Shown here one piece after another: positions 36,078 to 46,024 of a DNA stretch of 64,000 bases; position 1 is the stretch's first letter; each line of letters starts with the position of its first letter. The stretch is taken from NCBI GenBank assembly GCA_023053685.1, contig JALIGW010000013.1, forward strand, positions 19,614,501 to 19,678,500, in the 5' to 3' direction. The translations under genes were made by a program, and so were the position numbers. Origin of the DNA: Diadophis punctatus similis. Lineage: Eukaryota > Chordata > Lepidosauria > Squamata > Dipsadidae. Below the pieces are notes generated by a model that saw only the letters and a list, made by a program, of their open reading frames with translations, made no database searches and was not told the origin of the DNA.

Positions 36078-36240
36078 ACAATTTTATAGTAATTATTTTT
36101 ATTCTTTAGTTGTTAAGAACCCCATATCACAATGGATGGACTCTTTAAGCACTGAAACCCAGCGATGTGTGGCCCAGCTATTTATCATAGAGGGGTCTGA
36201 GCTGAGCTGCATTTTTTTTTAGAATGTATCATTTGTGATT

Positions 36241-36245
36241 AAAAC
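36241..36245 (+). repeat. Target-site duplication of gypsy element (AAAAC)
   Basis: AAAAC immediately left of the left LTR is repeated at 40973-40977 right of the other LTR. A 5-bp duplication is usual for Ty3/gypsy integration. Confidence 0.9.
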
Positions 36246-36502
36246 TATTAAGTCCGGAGCCGGCAAACAGGAACGAGGCAGGCTTGCGAAGAAACTCTTT
36301 ATTAAGGAACGGCAACAGTCAACAGGAAAAACAACTCGGCAGAAGAAGTTCTCCTCAGCCGCAACTTGACAGCTCATTTATATGCAGCTGTCAAGCGCAT
36401 TAACCAATAGGAGCCCTGGAAGACTCCCGCGCGGCAACCGGCCGACGCACAACCAATCAGAGACGCTAACTGCTGTCTCTGAGGCACCGTGAGAACGTTA
36501 CA
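36246..36502 (-). repeat. 3' LTR of gypsy element
   Basis: 257 bp. On the minus strand it begins TGTAACGTTCTC and ends CCGGACTTAATA. It matches the other LTR except for three substitutions (in GCAACTTG, GACGCACAA and GTGAGAACG here). The last codons of the integrase frame run into it, with the stop at 36466-36468. Confidence 0.95.
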
Positions 36503-36968
36503 CCCCTCCCCACCTGACATGCGCAAACATAGTTGTTTAAATAGGCTGGGCGCCTGCGCAGCCAGTCGGAGCGGCGCGCTTCCACAGGAGTGTTTGAAAG
36601 TTCCTGGAGCACGGCGGGCTGCGCTGTAGGGCTCGCGGCTTGAAGAGTCGGACTGGATGGTGCCACAGGCGACCCAGCGATGCACAATGGATTGGCAGGT
36701 AGGCAGAGCGGCGGAACAGGCTCGGGGGCAGCGGCGGTCACCGGCGGCAGCATCGGCCTGGGTGGAGTTTGCGCCACAATGGTCCTTGGAATTGGCATGT
36801 CGGCTGGGGGGGTGCGACCCCTCAACTGGTCGATGTGGCGCCTCCATGTCCTTGCGTCGGTTAACTCGACCCTGTAGGAACAGGGGCCATTTATTTCGAG
36901 GACTCTGGCTGGCAGCCACTTAGGTTCCCCCCCAAAGTTCTGCGCGAACACCAAGTCCCCCTCAAGGA
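36466..36968 (-). pseudogene. Gypsy integrase C-terminal segment
   Basis: This frame continues the integrase after a frame break in the CCCCCGGGGG tract (36969-36978). It starts with 'GDLVFAQNFGG' and 'KWLPARVLEINGPCSYRVEL', which fit the GPY/F-like C-terminal module of Ty3/gypsy integrases that binds DNA. A Pro/Ala-rich tail (PPRPMLPPVTAAAPEPVPP) follows, ending inside the LTR. It would be joined to the catalytic core only if the break were absent. Confidence 0.85.
36503..36514 (-). promoter_or_regulatory. Polypurine tract
   Basis: The minus strand reads GGTGGGGAGGGG immediately before the TG of the 3' LTR. That is the position and composition of a plus-strand DNA priming site. Confidence 0.85.
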
Positions 36969-36973
36969 CCCCC

Positions 36974-37691
36974 GGGGGTGGTCATTCAACACATTAGGAC
37001 ACTCCGGGGCGTACGATGGGTGCAATCTGTCCAGAACAGTGCACAGGCGGCGGCCCATTAGAACTTCAGCCGGGCTGCGGTTGGTGACCGGGCAGGGGAT
37101 GGAGTGCTGTGCCAGGAGGTATTGGGCCACCCTGTCCTGCCAATTTGTGGCGCCCATGCAACTGAGGGCCTCCTTGGCCGAGCGGACGGCGCTTTCAGCC
37201 CGGCCATTGCTGGCTGGGTGCCATGGGGCGATCAGGGCCTGGCGGATGCCCAGGGAGGCCAGGAATAATTGGAACCTGGTAGACGTGAATTGTGGTCCGT
37301 TATCAGAGACCACCACATCTGGCAGGCCGTGGGTGGTGAACACCCTCATCAGGGTGCGAACCAGGTTGTCCGCTGTGGTGCTGGTCATAAGCTCTATTTC
37401 GACCCACCCTGAGTATGCGTCAACAAGGACCAAAAACTGATGGCCCAGGTAGGGGCCAGCAAAATCCAGGTGCAGCCTGGTCCAGGGCCCCCTGGGATTT
37501 TCCCATGCTCTTGGGGCAGCGGCGGGGGGTACAGGTCTGTTGGCTTGGCACAGTTGCCATTGGGAGACCCAACGTTCGATGGCCTGGTCCATGCCAGGCC
37601 ACCAAACGTAGCTTTGTCCCAATGCCTTCATCCTGACAATGCCTGGATGGCTGTCGTGAAGCAAACGGAGGATTGGTTCCTGGAGGGAGGG
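36974..37691 (-). pseudogene. Gypsy integrase zinc-binding and catalytic core
   Basis: Open from the frame break near 37691; there is no real start codon because this continues pol. Counting the Leu codon at 37664 as residue 1, H3 and H6 are followed by 'WWPGMDQAIE' and 'SQWQLCQ'. The first cysteine of the HHCC zinc finger is W36 (codon at 37557-37559), while C39 is kept. The catalytic triad is present: D67 (LHLDFAGP), D121 (SDNGPQF) and E157 (NGRAESAV), with the usual 35-residue D-E spacing. It then breaks into the next frame at about 36973. The missing cysteine and breaks argue against activity. Confidence 0.9.
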
Positions 37692-39607
37692 GGAGCTATC
37701 ACCCTACTTCCCCATAGCAGGCAACCTTTGTGTGTGGACAGTTCTGACTGTCTGGCCTTGTAAGGCGTGAAGACGGGGTCAAGTCTTCCCAAGGGCCACC
37801 CCCTCCTCACCCAGTCTAGCACCTGTCTCAGGACGGGGTCTCGTGCAGAGTGGGCAGCCAAGTCAGCAGCAATTAGTGGGACCCCCAGCTCCTCCACTAA
37901 GAGGACGTCAGATGTGGGTGCAGGATCCTGAATAGAAAGGGGCAGTGGGCAGCGGCTCAGGCCATCCGCGTTGGACAAAGCCTTGCCAGGGCGATAAACT
38001 AGGGAATAGGAGTATCCGGCCAAAAATTCGGCCCACCTCGACACCCGAGGAGAGACGTATTGAGGTGTCTGGTGATCTCCAGCAAGTATGCCTAAGAGGG
38101 GTTTATGGTCAGTGAATAATGTGAATGGCCTGCCATATAAGTAATCATGGAACTTCTTGACAGAAGTTACTAAAGCCAGGGCCTCTTTGTCGGTCTGACT
38201 GTAGTTACGTTCTGTGGAAGAGAGGGTCCTGGAAAAATAGGCGATTGGGGCCTCTGACCCATTGGGCAAGACATGGCTCAATACGGCCCCAATGCCATAA
38301 GGAGAGGCATCTGCAACTAGGGAGATGGGTAGGGCTTGGTCATATTGGACCAGGACTGCATCGGATGTAAGGAGTTTCTTAACTTCCTGGAAGGCAGCCT
38401 GGGCCTCTGGGCCCCATTCCCAAGCTTTCTTAGCATCAAGGAGGCGGTGCAAGGGCTCGGCTATGCTGGCCTTGTGCAGTAGGAACACACTGTAAAAGTT
38501 AAGCAGGCCTAGGAAGGCCTGCAACTCAGCCTTGTTGGCAGGGGAAGGGGCTAGTTTGATTGCTGCAACTTTGGATGGAGTGGGGTGAATACCTGTGGCA
38601 TCAATCAGATAGCCCAGGAACTCCACTCTGGGGACTCCTATCCTGCATTTGCTTTTCTTAAGCTTAAGGCCTGCCTGCCTAAACTGGAGAAGGACACTCC
38701 TGACCTTGGCGATAAGGTCCTGCTGACTGGTGGCTGAAATGAGGATGTCATCGAAGTACGGGATGACTCCAGGCAGGCCATAAAGCAAGCGCTCCATGAT
38801 GTTCTGGAATAGGCCCAGGGCCACACTCACACCAAACTGGAGGCGGCGGCATTTGAAAGCTCCCCGGTGGGTTACGATGGTTTGAGCCTCAGCCGTGGCT
38901 TCGTCCACCGGGAGCTGTTGATAAGCTTGAGCCATGTCCAGCTTGGCAAAGAGTGTGCCCCGGCCCAGGGAGTGGAGCACATGTTGTACAACAGGAACAG
39001 GATAGGGGTGTGATTGTAAGGCCTTGTTGATAGAACATTTATAGTCCCCACAGATACGAAGGGAGCCATCAGACCTCAAGGGGACAACAATGGGTGTCTC
39101 CCACTTTGCATGGTCTGTAGGTTCTAAAATGCCCTGAGCTATGAGCTTGTCTAGCTCCGCATCCACCCTTGGCTTCAAGGCCAAGGGAACACGCCTTGGC
39201 TTCAGGCAGATAGGTGTAACCTTGGGGTCAAGATTTAGCATTATTGGGGTGCCCACATATTTACCAAGTTTGCCCTCGAAGACGTCAGCAAACTTGGAGA
39301 ACAAGCTGTCGTAGTCCTCACAGGAAGTGGAATGGACACCGGTAATAGCTAGCCCTAAGGAAGAGAACCAGTCGAGGCCTAACAAAGAGGGAAGAGGCCC
39401 AGAGACTACCACAAGGGGCAGAGGGCCTGTGAAAGACCCTTTCTCCACTAGGAGGGTGGCTTGGCCCATTATTGGAATTTCATAACCCAGGTAATCCCTC
39501 AGCCTCACATTGCAAGGGCAGAGATGAGCTTCAGAGTAGGAGGGGATTAAGGTTTTTAAAGTTTGCCAGGACACAATGGTCCTGGAAGACCCAGTGTCCA
39601 CCTCCAT
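37628..39607 (-). CDS. Gypsy pol: protease, reverse transcriptase, RNase H
   Basis: 659 codons from ATG at 39607, although the frame opens further upstream inside the gag end. Protease active site DTGSS is at 4-8. RT runs about 120-330: 'AKLDMAQAYQQ' (Asp224) and 'YFDD' at 284-287, a variant of YxDD. RNase H lies at about 425-550: D433 (VADASPYGIGAV), E475 (TDKEALAL), D500 (FTDHKPL) and D548 (NADGLSR). The last roughly 12 residues are read out of frame after a break in a C5 run near 37689-37693. The core catalytic residues are all present, so protease, RT and RNase H could fold. 'SVALGLFQ' departs from the usual SxAPxxFQ, hinting at drift. Confidence 0.92.
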   Translation of the reverse strand: MEVDTGSSRTIVSWQTLKTLIPSYSEAHLCPCNVRLRDYLGYEIPIMGQATLLVEKGSFTGPLPLVVVSGPLPSLLGLDWFSSLGLAITGVHSTSCEDYDSLFSKFADVFEGKLGKYVGTPIMLNLDPKVTPICLKPRRVPLALKPRVDAELDKLIAQGILEPTDHAKWETPIVVPLRSDGSLRICGDYKCSINKALQSHPYPVPVVQHVLHSLGRGTLFAKLDMAQAYQQLPVDEATAEAQTIVTHRGAFKCRRLQFGVSVALGLFQNIMERLLYGLPGVIPYFDDILISATSQQDLIAKVRSVLLQFRQAGLKLKKSKCRIGVPRVEFLGYLIDATGIHPTPSKVAAIKLAPSPANKAELQAFLGLLNFYSVFLLHKASIAEPLHRLLDAKKAWEWGPEAQAAFQEVKKLLTSDAVLVQYDQALPISLVADASPYGIGAVLSHVLPNGSEAPIAYFSRTLSSTERNYSQTDKEALALVTSVKKFHDYLYGRPFTLFTDHKPLLGILAGDHQTPQYVSPRVSRWAEFLAGYSYSLVYRPGKALSNADGLSRCPLPLSIQDPAPTSDVLLVEELGVPLIAADLAAHSARDPVLRQVLDWVRRGWPLGRLDPVFTPYKARQSELSTHKGCLLWGSRVIAPPPSRNQSSVCFTTAIQALSG

Positions 39608-39624
39608 AGTGCAGGGGGACCCCT

Positions 39625-40632
39625 CTATCTGACAGTGAGGTGGATCTTCTTTCGCCTCCCCTCAGTGGTTAAGTAGACTTCCTCCTCTGGCAGCTCATCC
39701 GGTCGTCTCACAGCGAAGCAGTCGCGTGCAGGTCTTGCAGGTCTCTCAGGTGGGCGGTGAGGTGGTGCTGACGGGACAGCGCTTACTGGACGGGAGCGGC
39801 AAACTCTGGCAAGGTGGCCATATCGGCCACACCGGTTGCAGGTGGCTGACTTAAAGCGGCAGGAGCTTCGAGGGTGATTGTCTCCACAGCTGAGACAAGG
39901 AGGCCAGCCAGCCCTTCGTGGTGGAGGTGGCGGCGGCTGTGGTGATGCCGTTTGCGATGGTGGTGGCCATCTGTTTCGCGGTGCAGTTTTAAGGCGGTTG
40001 ACAACGGAGTTTCCCTCACTTTCGTCGACTGGATCCTCAGTTTCATAATGGATGGCTGCAAAACGTTGGTTTTGGCTTGCAGAGGGCTGCAGCCGCTGTA
40101 TTTCAGCTGTAGAATTTGTGGACATTTCACATGCTCGCGCCTCATCTAGTGCCACGATTAAGGTTAACTTGGTACAGGCTAGGAGGCGTCTTTGCAGGCG
40201 CAGATCCCTGACGCCGCATACGAGTTGCTCCAGTAGGGAATTGTCCAGGTTTGAGAATTTGCATTCTAAAGCCGCATTGCGGAGGGAGGCCATGTAATGA
40301 TTTATGGGCTCCCCTTCCTTCTGGACCCTTTGCCTGAAAGCGAACCTGCGGGCGATCCATGAGGGCGCAGGGGAGTAATGATTTTTGAGTTTGCTTATGA
40401 GGTCCTCCCATGGCACATTATTTACAATTTGCGGGGCCACCAGCGCCCTGGCCATGGAAAACATTTGATGGCCACACGTGTTTAGGAAACAAGCCCGTTT
40501 CCTAGCACTCGAGATTTCCTCTAAGTCGTTTGCCTGCAGGAAGCAGTCAAACCTTTGCATATAAGCATCCCACGTCTCGGATGCTGGGCTGAACGCCTCG
40601 AAAATAGCTGTGTTTTTGCCATTTTGGGCTAT
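39625..40632 (-). CDS. Gypsy gag (capsid and nucleocapsid)
   Basis: From the first Met at 40560 the frame gives 311 aa. Upstream it stays open to a stop at 40657-40659 with protein-like sequence (NTAIFEAFSPASETWDAY), so the true start was probably near 40632. The codon there is ATA, not ATG. Numbering from Met 40560: a capsid-like helical domain at about 1-140, a Pro-rich linker at 195-220, zinc knuckle 1 C222-C225-H229-C234 and knuckle 2 C241-C244-H249-C254. Two knuckles of this style fit mag-clade gags. It ends TAG at 39625-39627, overlapping the pol frame, which lies at -1. Confidence 0.9.
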   Translation of the reverse strand: MAQNGKNTAIFEAFSPASETWDAYMQRFDCFLQANDLEEISSARKRACFLNTCGHQMFSMARALVAPQIVNNVPWEDLISKLKNHYSPAPSWIARRFAFRQRVQKEGEPINHYMASLRNAALECKFSNLDNSLLEQLVCGVRDLRLQRRLLACTKLTLIVALDEARACEMSTNSTAEIQRLQPSASQNQRFAAIHYETEDPVDESEGNSVVNRLKTAPRNRWPPPSQTASPQPPPPPPRRAGWPPCLSCGDNHPRSSCRFKSATCNRCGRYGHLARVCRSRPVSAVPSAPPHRPPERPARPARDCFAVRRPDELPEEEVYLTTEGRRKKIHLTVR

Positions 40633-40695
40633 GTCAGTGAGGGAATGGCAGCGCTCTCATTAAGAAGGAACCGGCTGTGATTTTCTGGGGAAGTA

Positions 40696-40713
40696 TCCCA
40701 CCTTTCGTCGCCA
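40696..40713 (-). promoter_or_regulatory. Primer-binding site
   Basis: Two bases after the 5' LTR the minus strand reads TGGCGACGAAAGGTGGGA, in the position of a tRNA primer site. I have not identified which tRNA 3' end it matches. Confidence 0.75.
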
Positions 40714-40767
40714 ACTATTAAGTCCGGAGCCGGCAAACAGGAACGAGGCAGGCTTGCGAAGAAACTC

Positions 40768-40773
40768 TTTATT
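40768..40773 (-). terminator. LTR poly(A) signal
   Basis: The minus strand reads AATAAA, about 75 nt after the TATA box. That is the usual place for the R/U5 cleavage signal. It is also present in the 3' LTR at 36298-36303. Confidence 0.75.
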
Positions 40774-40845
40774 AAGGAACGGCAACAGTCAACAGGAAAA
40801 ACAACTCGGCAGAAGAAGTTCTCCTCAGCCGCGACTTGACAGCTC

Positions 40846-40852
40846 ATTTATA
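40846..40852 (-). promoter_or_regulatory. LTR TATA box
   Basis: The minus strand reads TATAAAT within GCATATAAATGAGC. The same sequence is present in the 3' LTR. Transcription would start about 25-30 nt downstream, defining U3/R. Confidence 0.75.
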
Positions 40853-40979
40853 TGCAGCTGTCAAGCGCATTAACCAATAGGAGCCCTGGAAGACTCCCGC
40901 GCGGCAACCGGCCGACGCTCAACCAATCAGAGACGCTAACTGCTGTCTCTGAGGCACCGTGAGGACGTTACAAAAACAT

Positions 40980-41775
40980 CTAATTTTTTCATGAAAATTA
41001 TTTGTACAAGAAGGCTGCAAGTATAAAAAGGAGGTAAAACATGAAGAAAAATTACTCCTTAAATCAATTTATGCCGCTATTAATTTAAGTATAAATCATG
41101 TTTGTCACTGAAGATATAAAATGCTTTTTTTGCATTTTTCTATATACATGCTTGTCATTTTTCTATATGCTGTACATCGTTGTCATGGTAACAGTGGCCG
41201 AGAAGTCACATGGTTACCCCATCATAAATACCTCAGAGTGGAGGCTGGAGTCTTCCACAATCATCAGTCTGGAACTCCCCAAAATCACCTCTAAGATCAT
41301 TCAGTCAGGTTCAGTCAAGGAGATCACTGTGGAACAGGGTAAACGATATACCAGAAACTGCTGTTCTGTTTCCTTGGCTCAACACCAAGTACTTGTACCC
41401 AAAATTAGAGCAGAAGGATTTCCTTATGATGATTGCATATCCTGCTCAGAGTCACATGTATGAGATGGGTGGCTATATACATTTGCTAATCCTCTAAATC
41501 CTCATGTGACTGTGCAGGAGGAGATCAACTCCACCAAGTCTACACATCCAGGTCACTGTAATATATTATCAGGATCATTCAGGAAGGGAACAAATCAGCA
41601 GAAAGCAGAAGTCAAAGGATAAAGAGCAAAATGAATCTTGCACATTAGAGATTTTTTTAAAAAGTCACCTCTGCATTTAGTGGTACCATGTTTCTATTTT
41701 TTGCCTATGAGGTACTTTCGGTGATTGGTAAGACTGAAAGAGTACCTGCGTACCCAGAAATTTTCTGAAAAGTAG
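40980..41775. other. Unassigned DNA with a 121-codon open frame
   Basis: An open frame at 41098-41463 (plus) starts with ATG, has a hydrophobic N-terminal stretch (CFFCIFLYTCLSFFYMLYIVV) and then a hydrophilic part. I recognise no family and see no splice or regulatory context. It may be chance or a relic. Confidence 0.35.
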
Positions 41776-41783
41776 CTCTAATT

Positions 41784-42434
41784 CTGTGATGGCAAACCTA
41801 TGGCACGCGTGTCACAGGTGGCACGCGGAGCCATATTGGAGGGCACATGAGGCGTTGTCCTATGTAAGCTCCAGCGCACATGCGCGTGCTGGCCAGCTGA
41901 TTTTTGGCCTTGGGGAAGGCCGTTTCGCCCTCCGGAGGCTTCAGGGAAGCTTCCTAAAGCCCCAGAGTGCGAAAAACGGCCCAATGGGCAAACCGGAAGT
42001 TTGGAAAAATGCACTTCCAGTTTGTCATTGGGCTGTTTTTCGCACTCCGGAGGGTTTAGGGAAGCTTCCTGAAGCCCCGGAGTGCGAAAACCGGCCCAAC
42101 GGGCAAACTGGAAGTTCGGAAAAATGCAATTCTGGTTTGCCGTTGGGCTGTTTTTCGCAATCCAGAGGCTTCAGGGAAGCTTCCTGAAGCCACAGAGTGT
42201 GAAAAACAGCCCAATCGGCAAATCGGAAGTGCGTTTTTCCAAACTTCCGATTTGCCCGTTTTGCCGTTTTTCACCATCCCAGGCTTCAGTGAGGCCTTTG
42301 CGCATGCGCATGGGCGGGGGTGGGGGTTGTGCGCATGCGTGGGGGGAGGGAATGGGTGTGGGCACATGCGTGCATGCTAGCGCACGCACACACACCCTTT
42401 TGGCACGTGAACCAAAAAAGGTTTGCCATCACTG
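41784..42434. mobile_element. hAT element family B, copy 1, with 115-bp internal repeats
   Basis: The ends CTGTGATGGCAAACC and GGTTTGCCATCACTG are inverted repeats. The flanks CTCTAATT and TTCTAATT form an 8-bp duplication with one mismatch. Inside, GGGAAGCTTCCT recurs near 41944, 42059 and 42174 (period 115 bp). Each unit is itself largely palindromic (CGAAAAACGGCCCAATGGGC against GGGCTGTTTTTCG). No transposase is present. Confidence 0.9.
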
Positions 42435-42444
42435 TTCTAATTGT

Positions 42445-45400
42445 AATGATTTCAGCACAAAACCTCCACAAAAGTTTATGAAGGGGAGAAACTCATTCAG
42501 TTATGCAATTTCCATTGGCTAATAAGCCATTTATTACAGCCTGAGATGTCCATTCATCCTTATTACTGATGTGCTTCTGTAGTTTTTGATCTGGCTTTGG
42601 GAAGAAATATTTAGTTATTATTGTTTAATCTGAAAAGACAGGTGTTTAGATTGATGATGGCTTAGACGTTTTGTGTCATGTTTAAATACCTCATGTTGAA
42701 ATGGAATTTCAGGTAAAAATATATCTGATTAAGCCTGGCTACTAAGCATAGAGGCCTGACTGTAGTTCCTTGCTACTGGTAGTTCACTGTTGTTAGGAAG
42801 AAAACAGCTTTGTTTATGACACTGATGTAGTGATATTATAATAATCAGGGACTAAAGAAAGGAAACAAAGACGGAGGTTCTGAAAAACACATTATGATAG
42901 ATATGGACAATGTGTGGCTTACAGTATTGAACCTCATCTTTGCCTAACATCACTATGGCTCATGAGCCCCGGAAGATGCAGTGCAACAATATGTGAAAAG
43001 TTGCATATTGCCAACCTGATTCTAGTCTGTTTGGTCATTTGTTTTTTTCATTAAAATAATCCAGCATTATGTAAATATTGCCTAAATATCTATGAAGCTG
43101 CTGATAGTGGATTGTAAATCGGAGTATAGCACTGATAATCTCTTCCCTGCATTTATTTTGAATTCATGTCAATAATTCTTGGGGTGGCACTATATGGTTA
43201 ATTAACGAACCAGCCTAATCTCAGTAGTAAATGAAGTAAGGTTGGATCTGGTTAATAGTATATGGGAGATTATCAGCAAAATCAATTACTGTAGACCAGA
43301 CTGAAAAATTAAGCACACACAAACACAAGCACATATATTGAAAGAAAGGCAAGGGCAGAGCACTTCCACATTATTGTGCATCAGAAATTCAGTTCATGAA
43401 CTGCATATGATTGCTGAAATATAAAATACAAAGACTTCCCCAGAATATTTTTCTCTAAACTGGACTTTTCTCTTTTTGTTTTCTCTTGAAAACAAAATGT
43501 AGTATGATGAATATTTGTAGTCCTTCTTAAAGTTGAACTATAAGTAATCAAATATAATTTTTCATTCAAAACAGAGAAGCACAATATGGACAAAGTGTGG
43601 CTTTGTCTTGAAACACAATTGCCCTAGTTGACATTCTATACATGAATATGAGTGTGTGGGTGCTACCTAATCACCTTGCTGGCCATGTTTCAGTGCCCAT
43701 AGAGGACTGTCATTATCAAATCTGAGAAGACAAAACATGTATGAGGAAGAGGTCTACAAGGATGGTGTATATTGCTGTTCAAGAACTTTAATGTGAAAAA
43801 AAAAACATTCTGAAGTTTCAGATTAAGAAGCAAGACTGACTTCGGGACTGCTGCAATTTTGGCCATGCTTATCTAAAAATACCTCCCACTGTCTTCTACT
43901 GGACTTCTGCACAGCACTACCTTTCTAGCTGCTTTAAGAGAAAGAAAGAACAAAAAAACCCCTCTGTTAGTATAGTTTCCATAGAGACAGGAGCTGACAA
44001 GATTATCTTGTTGCAATGGACTTCAACTTTAGCTTCCATCCCTATGTAAAATAAATTATACACTTCAAAATAAGGGACTAAATTATATACTGCATTAAAT
44101 CTTTTTTCCTTTTTAATTCCTGATAATAAATAAGATGCTTTAACAAAAGGGGTTCTATTGAAGGCACAAATATTATATGAAAGGTGATTTATTAATACGA
44201 ACAGTTATAAAAAATGCATGCCTTTCTAAAACTAATAATAATACTATTCATCTGTTTCATGCAAACAGATGATGATGGTATTACTCTTCTGGATATTTAA
44301 TTGATAAGACTCATTGCTATAAATACCCTGATAAACAACTTCATCTACATCCATAATTAATGTTGCTACTTGAATACCATATAAATGTACCATGGCCTTC
44401 TTTGCTTTTGATACCCTCCAGAGTGATTTTAATGGAAATATAGTGAGTTGAAAACCACATACCTAAAGGACATTAAGTCTGGTGACAACTGTCTTATAGC
44501 ATGTTAGCTAAATGTAGAATATTTGGCATATAAAACATCCATAAAATGTATGTTAAATTTCGGGATCAATTCAATTTAAAATGTCATTACTCTAGTGTTG
44601 CTACTGTAGAATAAATGAGTATGTATAAGAAGAAGGAGCCCTGAACATTGAAATTGAAGACTATTAGCATTATTTCCCATCTTTTTAACATAGCAAGCAT
44701 AGTATAACACACAGAGACACACACACACTATATGTCAAAATTAAAATCAAAGAAACCCTCCAAAAGTCCCTGCAAAAAATCTAAAATGACATACAGAGTT
44801 TCATGTCGCCTACTGCTTGCAGCCCATAGTTCTTCTTCTAAATATGCAGTATGGCCTTTGGTGTCCAAAATGCTGCCTATTCCTGCTCTAGTGTCCCTCA
44901 AATGTGAAATATGCTCTGCTTCTGCAACATCAGAAGTGCAATTGTATTTGAAAACAGTTATAGACCTTTTTCCATAGGGCTGGAACATTATAAAATATGT
45001 TATGCAGAAAATTGAATTTGTACAAGAGATGATTTTGTATTGATTTTAAATTTTATTGTCCGTGATGCTTCTGAGAAAACGGTGGGTACTTGATATCTAT
45101 ATGTTGATCCTTGATTAAGCATTAGCTAAATTGCAATCAAAGAGGTACAATTTTTCTTGTCTTCCGAACTAATTAAATAGGTGTAGATGGTTAATTCTTG
45201 TATAAACAAGATTTTACTTCTTCAACTTGATGATTGCTTCGATGTTTTGTGGAATCGCTTGAACAAAGGAAACCTACCCATAAAAAATTCAATAAAATAG
45301 TGAATGAAAGAAGAGGTTCAAAAATTGTCATAAGCAAGAACTATTATTTACTATAATGTAGGTTTGTATTTGTGATTTTATTGATAGTTTTATTGATATT

Positions 45401-45475
45401 CAATTGATCAATAAATTCATAATAATTGAAAGTGTAGTTGCAAATAATTAAAGTGGATACATTGGAATAATATAC
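42445..45475. other. Gene-free AT-rich stretch
   Basis: No gene or nameable transposon was seen. Open frames such as 44728-44988 are unremarkable. Confidence 0.45.
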
Positions 45476-45479
45476 ATGT

Positions 45480-46020
45480 GCCAACTAAACACAAATGAAG
45501 ACTGGACAGCCATATCTTTATATAATGATGAAGACATGCTCAAAATGAAAACTCAAGCCATCACCAGACCAGGATAATTGTAATATTATTTGCATGTTTA
45601 TATAAATTGTTTCTGGGCAGCCTATGAATATGGTGAAGAAGGTAGTTATTATTAAAAGTTGATTGGCAAGCCATTCATCTGATAGAATGCTCAAATCAAT
45701 TCTTTGGTTGTATGGTTCTCCATTAACCAATACAGCATTCTGTTTGGTTTCATTATTTAGCTTTTTGGTACCTATCCATCCCAATGCATATTTTAATAAG
45801 TCGCAATGCCTAAACTGGCTCATAGAAGTTTGCAATCATCAATAAATGTAGAGAATGTCTTTTGTCTAATCAAATAATTTAGGTTATCCATCTCAGCAAG
45901 ATCTGTCAGTAACATCAACCATTCCTCTCTAGGAGGCAGTGTCAAATCTTTCCATCTCTGGGCATATAATCTTACCACAATATCATATATTGAAATAATT
46001 TTTTTTCCTGCTTATCCATT
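45480..46020 (-). mobile_element. L1 ORF2 C-terminal relic
   Basis: The minus strand near 45840-45990 encodes 'LYAQRWKDLTLPPREEWL' and 'LAEMDNLNYLIRQKTFSTF', typical of the last part of L1 ORF2. After a stop it continues in a nearby frame to the open frame at 45518-45835. It is degenerate. It may belong to the same LINE type as the 5' region at 1-1158, but it is a separate copy. Confidence 0.6.
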
Positions 46021-46024
46021 TATC

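Larger units (their letters stand above)
36246..40972 (-). mobile_element. Ty3/gypsy LTR retrotransposon (mag-like), nearly complete
   Basis: A 4,727-bp element in minus orientation: 5' LTR 40716-40972, PBS, gag, protease-RT-RNase H-integrase, PPT, 3' LTR 36246-36502, with a 5-bp target duplication. The RT-RNase H-integrase order is that of Metaviridae. The paired zinc knuckles in gag and the integrase style suggest the mag clade. There is no envelope gene. LTRs differ at 3 of 257 sites, so insertion was recent. Several frame breaks (about 39625, 37691, 36973), a non-ATG codon at the expected gag start and a lost zinc-ligand cysteine make this copy probably non-autonomous. Confidence 0.95.
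40716..40972 (-). repeat. 5' LTR of gypsy element
   Basis: 257 bp. In the minus sense it contains inverted CCAAT-type boxes (from AACCAATCAG and AACCAATAGG on the plus strand), a TATA box and an AATAAA signal. It is 254/257 identical to the other LTR. Confidence 0.95.

Noticed and set aside
36374..36919. 181-codon open frame antisense-parallel to the gypsy integrase end
   Set aside because: It overlaps the GPY/F-type integrase frame in another phase, is low-complexity and matches no Ty3/gypsy protein. No envelope-like features are present.
37039..37763. Plus-strand open frames over gypsy pol
   Set aside because: They are the opposite strand of clear pol and integrase coding sequence in GC-rich DNA.
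41098..41463. 121-codon open frame with hydrophobic N-terminus
   Set aside because: Could be a relic, but no homology is recognised and there is no gene context, so it is not called a CDS.
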